Assembly: GCA_019753235.1 (NCBI GenBank)
Contig: JAIELF010000056.1
Span: 38,542 to 102,541, forward strand
Direction: 5' to 3'
From: a bacterium
GTDB taxonomy: Bacteria; Planctomycetota; Planctomycetia; Kolteriales; Kolteriaceae
DNA length: 64,000 nucleotides
Positions 8,171-18,000 of this stretch are shown here, piece by piece. The notes under the pieces were generated by a model. The model was not told the origin of the DNA. It saw nothing but the letters and a program-made list of their open reading frames with translations, and did not search any database. How positions within the stretch are numbered: the first letter of the stretch is position 1; each line of letters starts with the position of its first letter. A program made the translations under genes and the position numbers.

Positions 8171-9610
8171 GTGAATCGATCGACTTCGTTCCCGACCGAT
8201 GTTGCCAGGCTCTCGGCTCGGCGATTGTTTCTCGGGCAGGCGGGACTCTCGGTGGGGACGATGGCCCTTTCGGCGCTCGCGTCGGGTTCTGCCAAAGCCA
8301 ATCCAGCCGCGTCGCCGTTGGCGGCTCGGCCGGGGCACTACCCCGCAAAGGCCAAGGCGGTGATTCACCTGTTCATGGCCGGCGCTCCCAGTCATCTCGA
8401 ATTGTTCGATTACAAGCCGAAGCTGACCCAGTACGAAGGTAAGCCAATCCCCCCCGAAGTGATTGGCGGCCAGCGCTACGCCTTTATTCGATCCGATGCC
8501 GCCGCCATGGGCCCGAGATTCAAATTTGCCAAGCATGGTCAATGCGGTGCCGAGATCTCGGAGGCTCTCCCGCACCTGGCCAAAGTGGTCGACGAGATCT
8601 GCATCATCCGCAGTGTCCATACTTCCCAATTCAACCATGCTCCGGCCCAGATCTTTTTCAACACCGGTTTCGCACAGCCCGGTCGGCCGAGCATGGGATC
8701 CTGGGTGACCTACGGCTTAGGCGCGCAGACAAGCGAACTCCCTGCGTTCGTTGTCATGAGTAGCGGCAAAGGGATCAGCGGCGGGGCAGCCAATTGGTCG
8801 AGCGGGTTTCTGCCCAGCGTTTACACCGGTGTTCGACTCCGCAATCAAGGGGATCCGATTCTCAACGTATCGAGTCCCGACGGTATCGATGCGGGTATCC
8901 AAAAGGATTCTTTGGACCTGGTTTCGCAGTTAAACCAAAGGCATTTGGCCCATATCGGCGACCCAGAGATCGAGACGCGAATCGCCTCTTATGAGATGGC
9001 GTTTCGGCTTCAGACATCAGCCCCCGAATTGATGGATCTGTCAAAAGAATCTCCCGCAACGCTGGAACTGTACGGCGTCGATCCGAAAAAGCCTTCCTTC
9101 GCCAGAGCGTGCTTGCTAGCCCGGCGAATGGTCGAGCGAGGCGTTCGCTTCATCAACATCTATCACGAAGGATGGGACGCCCACAGTGATGTGGTCGGCA
9201 ACCATCAGATGATGAGTAAAGAGACCGATCAAGGCTCGGCGGCACTGGTGGCAGACCTCAAGGCTCGGGGAATGCTTGATGAGACCTTGGTCATTTGGGG
9301 AGGCGAATTCGGTCGGACGCCGATGATCGAAAACAATCCAGCTTTGGGAAGAAGCCTCGGTCGCGACCATCATCCGCAAGCCTATTCCATTTGGATGGCG
9401 GGTGGCGGCATCAAGCCGGGCATCTCCCACGGTCAAACCGACGAGCTCGGCTTCAATATCGTGGCTAATCCCGTCCATGTCCACGACGTGCAGGCAACGG
9501 TACTTCACTTGTTGGGCCTCGATCACGAAAAGCTGACCTATCGCTACGCGGGGCGCGATTTCCGACTGACCGATGTGCACGGAACTAGGATCGAAGCAAT
9601 CCTCGCGTGA
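8171..9610 (+). CDS. DUF1501 family protein with Tat-type signal
   Basis: 479 residues, GTG start 4 bases after the stop of the PSCyt/PSD1 gene, so translation is probably coupled. The N-terminus carries RRLFLGQAG, a twin-arginine-like signal followed by a hydrophobic stretch. The body shows DUF1501 landmarks: HLFMAGAPSHLELFDYKP, FNHAPAQIFFNTG, GWDAHSD, LVIWGGEFGRTPM and GRDHHPQAYS. DUF1501 belongs to the alkaline phosphatase/sulfatase-like superfamily, and the Asp/His-rich motifs fit a metal-binding site, though the reaction is not established. The partner gene suggests both proteins act together in the periplasm. Confidence 0.93.
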   Translation: MNRSTSFPTDVARLSARRLFLGQAGLSVGTMALSALASGSAKANPAASPLAARPGHYPAKAKAVIHLFMAGAPSHLELFDYKPKLTQYEGKPIPPEVIGGQRYAFIRSDAAAMGPRFKFAKHGQCGAEISEALPHLAKVVDEICIIRSVHTSQFNHAPAQIFFNTGFAQPGRPSMGSWVTYGLGAQTSELPAFVVMSSGKGISGGAANWSSGFLPSVYTGVRLRNQGDPILNVSSPDGIDAGIQKDSLDLVSQLNQRHLAHIGDPEIETRIASYEMAFRLQTSAPELMDLSKESPATLELYGVDPKKPSFARACLLARRMVERGVRFINIYHEGWDAHSDVVGNHQMMSKETDQGSAALVADLKARGMLDETLVIWGGEFGRTPMIENNPALGRSLGRDHHPQAYSIWMAGGGIKPGISHGQTDELGFNIVANPVHVHDVQATVLHLLGLDHEKLTYRYAGRDFRLTDVHGTRIEAILA

Positions 9611-9735
9611 CGGGCCCCCAACATCGTCATACACCTTTCGCGTCGGGTAATCGTTACACTCTGTTATCGCGATTCGGATGCGACATCTGTTCCTGAAGGC
9701 CCTTTCAAGGATTCCACGGCCGGCGAGGATCTGCG

Positions 9736-11079
9736 TTGAAGAGATCGAACGAGTTGCTGGCTGGTTGGGGAAACGTTCGGCCGGCCCGATGCTCGGTGCT
9801 GCGGCCCGGTCCCGAACAGGCGGCCTCATCCATTGTGGAACAGGTCGCGGATAATACATGGATCGCGCGCGGCCTGGGACGAAGTTACGGCGACAGCGCT
9901 CAGAATGACGCTGGGGTCGTCATCGATTCCACAGCGAGAAACAAGATCCTTCGGATCGATGTTGAAAAGCGGACGCTGACCGCTCAGGCCGGCGCCTCCC
10001 TTGCCGATATTCTTTCGATCATTGTCCCGGCGGGCTTCTTTCTACCGGTATCGCCGGGCACGCAGTACGTCACCCTCGGCGGCGCCATCGCCGCAGACGT
10101 TCATGGAAAGAATCATCATGTCGATGGCTCGTTTGGAGAGCACCTCGAATCGCTTGTCCTTCAAACTGCTTCAGGCCAGAGACTGCTCTGTTCGCGTGAG
10201 CAACATGCAGACATCTTCCATGCGACCCAAGGCGGCATGGGGCTCACGGGGCTGATCGACGAAGCAACATTTCGGTTGTTGCCGATCGAATCGACGCGGA
10301 TCAGTGTCGTCGCCTCTCGAACGTCCAATCTCGAAGAGACCCTCGCTCGACTGGAGTCGACATCATCCCGTTATCGCTACTCGGTCAGTTGGATTGACGT
10401 TTTGGCAAGTGGCTCGGCCCTGGGGCGAGGTTGGGTCCTCGCGGGCGACCATGTGCCGAACCAGAACAAAGAACCGCTCCGCTGGCAGCCAAAAGCATGG
10501 GGAAGTGTTCCATTCTTCATGCCCAGCAGTCTCCTTTCACGCACCACATGCGGATGGTTCAATAGCCGAGTCTATCGCCGGGGAATCGTGACCGGCGATT
10601 CGGTCTCGCTGGAGCAATTCTTCTATCCCCTCGACCGCATTCATCATTGGAACCGAATCTACGGCCGACGAGGCTTCATCGAGTATCAAGCAGTGATCCC
10701 GACAGAAAACGCCCATCGAGGACTGGCAGGCTTGCTGGAACGAATCGCTTCCTCAGGAATTCCGGCCTTTTTTGCCGGCATCAAAGCGACAGGCGCGGCG
10801 GGAAAGGGGCCTCTCTCTTTCCTTGTTCCAGGAATGACCCTGGGGATTGATTTCCCCTGGCGCGCGGGTGTCGAGGATCTTGTCGACCAGCTCGACCGAT
10901 GGGTGATCAAACACGGAGGACGTGTTTATCTCGCGAAGGATGCTCTTCTCTATGTGGACCATTTTCGCGCCATGTACCCGCGGCTAACGGAGTTCCAAGC
11001 AATCTGCGATCGACTCGATCCCGAGCGACGACTGGTCTCGGATCAATCTCGTCGACTCCAGATTCGTAGCCAAGATTAA
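9736..11079 (+). CDS. FAD-linked oxidase, DprE1/arabinonolactone oxidase-like
   Basis: 447 residues with a TTG start preceded by GAGGAT. The N-terminal half is a VAO/PCMH-type FAD domain with GLGRSYGDSAQND (about 46-58), SPGTQYVTLGGAIAADVHGKNHH (about 104-127) and GSFGEH. These elements closely follow decaprenylphosphoryl-beta-D-ribose oxidase (DprE1). The C-terminal half ends with KDALLYVDHFRAMYPRLTEF, the usual substrate-cap end of the family. Inferred role: oxidation of a polyprenyl-linked sugar or a sugar lactone. No DprE2-like reductase is visible next to it, so the epimerase partner, if any, lies elsewhere. Converges with pyrK-like 11125-11991. Confidence 0.8.
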   Translation: MKRSNELLAGWGNVRPARCSVLRPGPEQAASSIVEQVADNTWIARGLGRSYGDSAQNDAGVVIDSTARNKILRIDVEKRTLTAQAGASLADILSIIVPAGFFLPVSPGTQYVTLGGAIAADVHGKNHHVDGSFGEHLESLVLQTASGQRLLCSREQHADIFHATQGGMGLTGLIDEATFRLLPIESTRISVVASRTSNLEETLARLESTSSRYRYSVSWIDVLASGSALGRGWVLAGDHVPNQNKEPLRWQPKAWGSVPFFMPSSLLSRTTCGWFNSRVYRRGIVTGDSVSLEQFFYPLDRIHHWNRIYGRRGFIEYQAVIPTENAHRGLAGLLERIASSGIPAFFAGIKATGAAGKGPLSFLVPGMTLGIDFPWRAGVEDLVDQLDRWVIKHGGRVYLAKDALLYVDHFRAMYPRLTEFQAICDRLDPERRLVSDQSRRLQIRSQD

Positions 11080-11124
11080 GTCGGCCCTTGGTGACACCAT
11101 GATGTCAGCGATGATCGGGCGACG

Positions 11125-11991
11125 TTACTGATGGACGATCTCATTCCATTCGATCGCCGTGGAGCGAAATATAGGGCCCTCCAGACAAACTCGCGAGTAA
11201 TCCCAGCCCGCAGGCGAAGAATCCTTGACGGGACAGACGCAGCTAAAACAGACGCCGTACCCACACGCCATGCGGGTTTCAAGCGAGACCCACGTCGGGA
11301 CTTGGCACTCTTGACCTAGCCGAGCCACGGCCACCAGCATTGGTTCTGGACCACAACTAAAGATCGCGGTCGGCCTGGGACCACGCTCGATCAGCTGTCG
11401 AGCGAGATCCGTGACTCGACCATGATGCCCTGCCGAGCCGTCGTCTGTGGCAACGTGGCACTCGATACCAAGCGTCTGAAAATCGTTAAGGCCGGCCAAC
11501 AGGGACTTCGTTCGAACACCCCAGATGAAAGAGACGGAGGTTTCCCCCGCCTGCCGATTCGCTGGGGCGCCGTAGGTTTGTTGACCCAACAAGTCTTTGG
11601 CCACGGAGAGAAAAGGGGTTTGACCGATCCCCCCCGCCAGTAGCAGAACTCTTTTCAAATCGTTCGAGGGATGCCTGGGAAAAGAGTTTCCCAAGGGACC
11701 CCAGAGATCGACCCGGTCGCCTGGACCCAGCGAAGCCAGCGCGCGTGTTCCGTTCCCCTGCACCAAGTAAACGAAATCAATCGATGTCGGCTCGCCTGAG
11801 TCGCTTCGCCCGACATCGTACATCGCCAGGGGTCGACCCAGCAGCGGATCGGTTCGGCCATGAGGCCGGAGCATCGCGAATTGGCCGGGCAGAATCTCCC
11901 GAGCGATGGCAGGCTGCTCCACCCGAATTTTGAAGATCGTCTCGCCGAGCATTTCGTTGGACAAGACCGTTGCAGTTGATTGAAGTACCAT
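11125..11991 (-). CDS. pyrK: Dihydroorotate dehydrogenase electron-transfer subunit-like flavoprotein (PyrK-type)
   Basis: About 288 residues. It begins with a ferredoxin-reductase-type FAD domain (GQFAMLRP, RPLAMYDV), continues with an NAD domain (LLLAGGIGQTPFLSVAKDL) and ends with a cysteine cluster, CGYGVCFSCVCP plus a later Cys, typical of the 2Fe-2S site of PyrK. PyrK passes electrons from NADH to PyrD in class 1B dihydroorotate oxidation. ATG at 11991 follows AAGGAG and starts 22 bases after the stop of the giant protein upstream. No pyrD is in the window, so it could serve another flavin partner, but the motif set is very close to PyrK. Confidence 0.85.
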   Translation of the reverse strand: MVLQSTATVLSNEMLGETIFKIRVEQPAIAREILPGQFAMLRPHGRTDPLLGRPLAMYDVGRSDSGEPTSIDFVYLVQGNGTRALASLGPGDRVDLWGPLGNSFPRHPSNDLKRVLLLAGGIGQTPFLSVAKDLLGQQTYGAPANRQAGETSVSFIWGVRTKSLLAGLNDFQTLGIECHVATDDGSAGHHGRVTDLARQLIERGPRPTAIFSCGPEPMLVAVARLGQECQVPTWVSLETRMACGYGVCFSCVCPVKDSSPAGWDYSRVCLEGPIFRSTAIEWNEIVHQ

Positions 11992-12013
11992 CGCCTCTCC
12001 TTCCAGAAGAGTT

Positions 12014-15000
12014 CTATGGCTTTGAGCGGGCGACGGTCGAGTCGGCAACTCGTTCGGGTCGGATCAACACCGTTGAAACATAATCGACCACGGACGATTC
12101 GAGCCAACGGCTGACCGCTCGCACCGCTCCGAGCGTGGCGATGATCAACAGGCCAACCCCGATGGCAGGCGAATCCGCAAAGAAAATCCACGCAACCGCG
12201 GCAGTCACCATGGGAGCGGGCCAATAGAGCCGCATCGATGTCCAGAGCCGATAAACCAGCACGAGAACGAGCGTCATCGCCGAAACGGCAATCCGAACCC
12301 ATTCGTTGGTTGTTAACAATCGCGCCTCGATTCGCGTCTGTGATGCGACCGGCAGCGAGATGGTCGAACCGTTGAACCTGCCGTAGTGAACGTCGGTTGT
12401 CGGAACGGTCTCGGACGCCTGCCAGAGGAGGAATGACTCGGGCACTGTCACCTCCGGGCCATCCGCCGGGCCTTTGCCCCGCAGCGATGCTTCCAAAAGA
12501 TCACGCTGGCGCATCAACTCCGTCGCGCGGTCAGCCAGCGGCTGATCGGCCGAGCTCGATTCAGAGTTTTCCTTGCCAGGGGATGACGAGTTCGCACGAA
12601 TTAAGGAACGGAGCACGTTCTGTCCATCACGCGTCAGGGCGAGATCTTGGAGCATCGATAACCGATCGCTTGGACGGAAAGGGCGACGCGAGCGAGCGGT
12701 GACGTCCTCAACCACGTGCGAAAGCCGATCGACAAGCCAATCAATCTTGTTGATTCCGTCGCGAGGCGCGATCAGCAACGAGCTTGCCGACGAATGTCGC
12801 ACGCGAAGAATCCCCGGATGTGGAGCCGACGACAACACCGTCGGCAAAGCGAGTTCGTCGCCCGACTTCAATGGGGTCATCGACCATTCGAGGACCAGTC
12901 TCTGCGAACGACCCTTTAAGAAGACCGGCAAGCGAAGTCCTCGGGCATTTCTCTCGACAGCAGTCAGTGGGTTCTCATCGAAAGAGATCATGTCGCATTG
13001 CAGGTTGGTCGGTGTTTGAATCTCGATGATACCTTCGGACTGATCAATGATCTGCCAAACCGATCGGCCCCGAATCGATCCTTGCTCGCCGACGAGGAGA
13101 TCATGATCGGACCATGTGACCAGGAATGAAGGGCTGGCGGACTTCTGTTTATCCAAGGAGAAGGAGAGCTGCCAATCCTTCGACTCAGCCAAGAAACTCT
13201 GGGCGTTGGGCAGAGCAGTCCCCAAGACACCACTGACCAGGGTGGAAAAAATCGGCGGCAGCGGATTGGCCAGCAATCCGGGCGATTGCAGATCGATCTT
13301 TCTCCCCGTCAGGTTCACAACGCTGACCCACTCGCGAACCCGCGCGGGAACATCAAGGATAATCCGGGGGATCGTGGTGCCACTGGCGTCATCGAGTTTA
13401 CTGGTGCGCCAGCGAAGAGTCATGTCGCCGGCCACACTTCGCCCCGCGCGATGGACCCAAACTCGCTCGCCGCCGCGCTCCTCAGCCGTTGGCGGGATCG
13501 ATTGATCCGATTCCCACTGAAGATTGCGGAGCCCCCCTTTCGAGCGAAACTCGAGCTTACCAATCGTCCCGCGATCGACATGCAGTTGAATGATCCCCTC
13601 GATCACGGTTTGTCGATCGCGAATGGTAACGCGGGTGAGCGTCTCGGCAGAGAGTTCACGCGCTTCCGGAGCGATCTGGATCGCGATCGGATCCGTCCCG
13701 ATCACTTGCTTGTTGATGCTGGCTGACCCGCGCGTAACAGGATCGGTCGCGGAAGAATCCGACATCGCCAACTCCCAGCCGGACGCTGTCGAGACTTGCC
13801 ACCGAGTGATAGGAGAATCGGCTTGACGCCAGCGAAGCGGAGCCAGCGAGCGAGTGGTTCGGCCCACCGCGCGTCGCGACGAAAGATCCCATGGCAAATG
13901 AATCGTCAGTTCGACGATGGCGGGCTCTTTTGTCGATTCATTCTTCGAATCCCTCAAAAAGATCTCCAGCTCGTCCCCCTGCTCGATCCAGTCTTTCACA
14001 CTTGGTCCACCCACCCGGATCACGCGAGCCTCTGCCGGTAGCTCCAAAACAAGTGGTCCCAATGGAAGATCGCTTTTCTTCGCGCGGATCTTTGCCTCGA
14101 TCAATGTCGTTTTCCAAACGGGTTCAAGCCGAGCGTTGATATCTTGCTCGATCGACCATTTCCCTTGACGAGGCCGAAGTTCGATCGTGACGGCAACGGG
14201 TGGTTGGCTTTCCATCCTCTCGACACGAAGAGTCTCTTTGACTGATGCCGGCGGAACCTCTCGGCTAAGCCGACTCCAGGTGGCCAAGAAGTCCGACTCC
14301 GTGGTTGGTCGGCAAGCTTGACGGTCGACAATACTGGCCTCCCAATCGGGCCCGGTCACCAAACCCAAAACCCCTGATTCTCGTCCAGACTCTTCCACGC
14401 GAATGGCCGGCATCACAAACGGACCGGCGGGATCGATCGCCACTTCGCCCCGAATCGAAACTTGGCGAATCTTTTGGCCTGGCTCGATCTCGACATGAAT
14501 CACTCGCTGTTTCTGACCCAGCAATTCGAGATGCCAATCCCGAATTCCTTCTCCTTCCAGCTCCCGAAGAACAAAACGATCCGAAATGGGAATCACGACT
14601 TCGTGACGATCAGGTGACACGGTCAGCCGAAGGATGATGCTCATCTCGACCGACGAACCAGCCACCTTTAAAAGCCGAATCGACTCGAAATCGATCGGGC
14701 TGCTCGCGGGCGGCCCTTCCCCAGCAACGCGCCAACGGACCGATACTTGTTCCGTGGCGCCGCTCTCCCGCGCGAGGATGTGCTTGCCATCGATCGTCGT
14801 CGCTTGCCAGCCCTCGGCACGACTCGCTTCATCAAGAATGACTTCCTGATCCATTCCAACACGAACGTCCGTGACGGATGCGGGGGGAACACGAAATTGA
14901 AGAGAACGCTCGCCGGCTCGACCGACCACAGGGGAATCAAACTCGACTTCGGCCCGAAACGATGTCGAGGAGCTCCCTTGCTCGGCCGGGAGGATGAAAT

Positions 15001-18000
15001 CGATGCTGGTTTGCGGGCCAGCAGGATGATAATCCTCGACCTCTTTTCCATTGATGACGAGCCGAAGCGGCTCGATGCCCGCCAGCGCCAGCGTTACCCG
15101 GCGTTGTTCGGTCTCCATCAATGCCGACCCCACGAAGACTGCTTTCCACCGGTACTTGCCCGCGACCGTCGGCTCGCCGCGGTATTCACTTCGTTCGATC
15201 AGCACTCGATCAGGCGACGGCCCGGCTTGCTGAAGTCGACGAGCAAGATCATCGGAGACGATCACTTGTTTGACTTCACCGGTCGGCGAGACCGGGATCA
15301 GGACGCGATCGTCTCCTGGCTCGGCCCCGCTGGCCATGGAGAGAGGACTCATCAGAATCCCGAGCAGCGTTGTCAGCATCCCCGATCGAAAAGCGGGAAA
15401 TCCAGAGGAAGAATTGTCCGGCGATGGTCCGACGTTCGGTTGATGGACGGTGGGGCGAAACATTCGAAGAAGGAGGAGACCCACCGAAGAAGCCACGGCG
15501 GTCCAGAGAGGAACGGAGAACAGGTGATGCGCCCATGATCCAACCGACGCGACTACCAATGAAGCCAGCAAGGCTCCGATCAGAAATCGGCGATGGGCGG
15601 CAATATTCCAATGTCGGCCAAATAGAAAGGTCAGAGCCAAAGCAACGATCACCCCAACTCGCGAAAGTCGCGTGAGAAGATCGCTTGGAACCAGCAGCAC
15701 GTCGTAGGCCAAGCCTTGGCTGGGACCCGACACCACGTAAGACCAGGAGACTTGACGCGTGGCACCGGTTTCGATGTCGTGCAGCGGCATGGCAAGAAGG
15801 CTGGCTGGTTCAGGGACGGCAGCGAGGAACTGCTGGTCGTCGCTTGACCCGTTCGCGCGGACCTCGCTCAGAATCTGTTGGGACCAACGTTCCCAGTTCC
15901 AGTTCCGTCTCATCTCTCCACCGAGAAAAGAAGGGGATCGTTTGGTGATGATCGCTGACGAATCGAGAGCGCCAATCCAGATACCGCGGGCGGATAGCCA
16001 ATCTCCCAGAAGTTCGGCCGATCCCGTGTCGGCTGGACGCGAAGCGATCGAACGCCGGCTGACGGCGAGAGTGGCTCCGGGGACAAGCGTCCTGGCCAAC
16101 TCGCGCAGAACATCTGGGGTCGATGTGCGAACGGGTTCTGGTAGGTCGGTAAAGGCATTCTGAAATCGGAGAAGCGTCTCGCGTGACGCGGGACTATCGG
16201 TCAGCGAAACAAGATGATTGGCCGGCCCGCGTTCGATCGTTTGCAAAACACTCATCAGCTTCAGCGACCGATCCGCCAGTAGGTACGCCCCAGAATCTCG
16301 ATCGATCATCCAGGTTGAAGATATCAGATCCCATTCTTCCAATGGGGTCGGTAGCGCCACGTGCAGCAATCCCCAGAATCGTTTCAAGGGAGAGGAAAAC
16401 ACCAATCGGCAAGAATGAACACCTGGCTCGAGCGTCGACGCAATCTGAAGAATTCCCCCTCGCTGGCCCGGCTGAAGGGACGCCCCGTCGAGCATGACCT
16501 GCCAGACGTAGGCCCCATCAGGCAGGCGAACCTGCAAGGGAGAAACATGTTGATTCTCCATCACGATCTCGATGGAGTGGACGACCGACTCCTCTTCAAG
16601 GCGAGAAACACACCGGACAATTGCCCGGCCACGCCGAGGTGCGAGCGAGACCTTGTCGTCTTGAACACTCAATCGAAGGGACGCCTGTCTTTCGAGTGGA
16701 TCGTATTGCCCCTTCCAGACAACCAAGGTCTCGGCATCATCGTCACCTTGAAAAGGGTTCGTCGACACCAATCCGCGAGATTGAACGTCCACCACGCGAC
16801 CGGTGCGGCTTTCGATTTGCACCTGCGCGGAGAAATCCTCGGCATCGGGCAATCGGAGTAAAGGAGGCTCGATTGATTCACCTGTGTCGTTCCATTCTGT
16901 TTGCAATCGAATCGACTTGCGAACCGGAAAAGCCAAACGAAGCTGATAGTGGTGCTCGCGCTCGACCTTCGGATTCGCGCCAGGCTCGGGCTCTTCATCA
17001 GGAGCCTGATCGCCGCGAGGTTGGAGCAACGACGGATTCTCCGAGGCCAATACCTCCGGGAATCTCTCGAATTCCACAACGGCGTTCTCGCTTTCGAAAG
17101 TTCTCCATGTCAGGTTTTCGGGAAGTGGTCGCGGCGAAACGAGATGAAGGGTTTCCAGAGAACCTTGCTGAATATCAAGATCCAGGCTCCACTCCTGGCG
17201 CCAATCCGATTGCCGCCAGCGAATCTGATGATCCAGACTCGCCCGAAATCGCGGCAGGGCCGGCAGCAACGTGATCGACGTCGCCGGCAGCGGGGAAAGG
17301 AAGTCGAACACATACTGAGGCTTGCTAGGCGAGGCTGGATCGGTGGACGTCTGGCGAGGGGCCGGGAGTTGATCAAGGCTCACTGGGAATTGCGGATCCA
17401 GCAGCAATCGATACTCTTGCGTCGATCGAACGTGGGCATCCATCAGACGAATCTCGGGCAGGACAAGCGATTCCTCGGCGGCGGCCGGTGACGCCAATCC
17501 TTCTCGCTCGGCAACGATCTCCAGCGTCGCGGGCGCCGCGGGGGTCAACATTCGTGGCAACGGTAAGAACGCGACTTGCCCGCCATCCTGCCGAACGTCG
17601 GTCCGGACGGACGTCAACGTCGTTGCCCCATCCAACTTGGCCGACACCAGCCGCCATTGAGCAGGGAGTTCCGCCTCGATCGAATCTCTCTGACCTTCAT
17701 CCAGCGTCAGTTCGAACGTTCCCGTGACGCGGGGCGGATTCGCTGACAGATCGAGCTTCATCCCACCCTGAGCCAGCATCGGCGTTCGACGTCGGATGAC
17801 TTCCATCGACGGGCGTTTCGATCGATCCATCCCTCGAAAGGCAAAACGAAGCGATCCCGCTTCATCCGTCGATGTCGCTTCGAAACGAAAAGAGCCCGGC
17901 GAAAGACGAGCCAATCGGTAAGCGGTCGGCACCACAAAGATGATCTCTTCCGACAGAAGCTCGCCATCATCCAACCTGATGAAGGGAGGCTCCCACAAGG

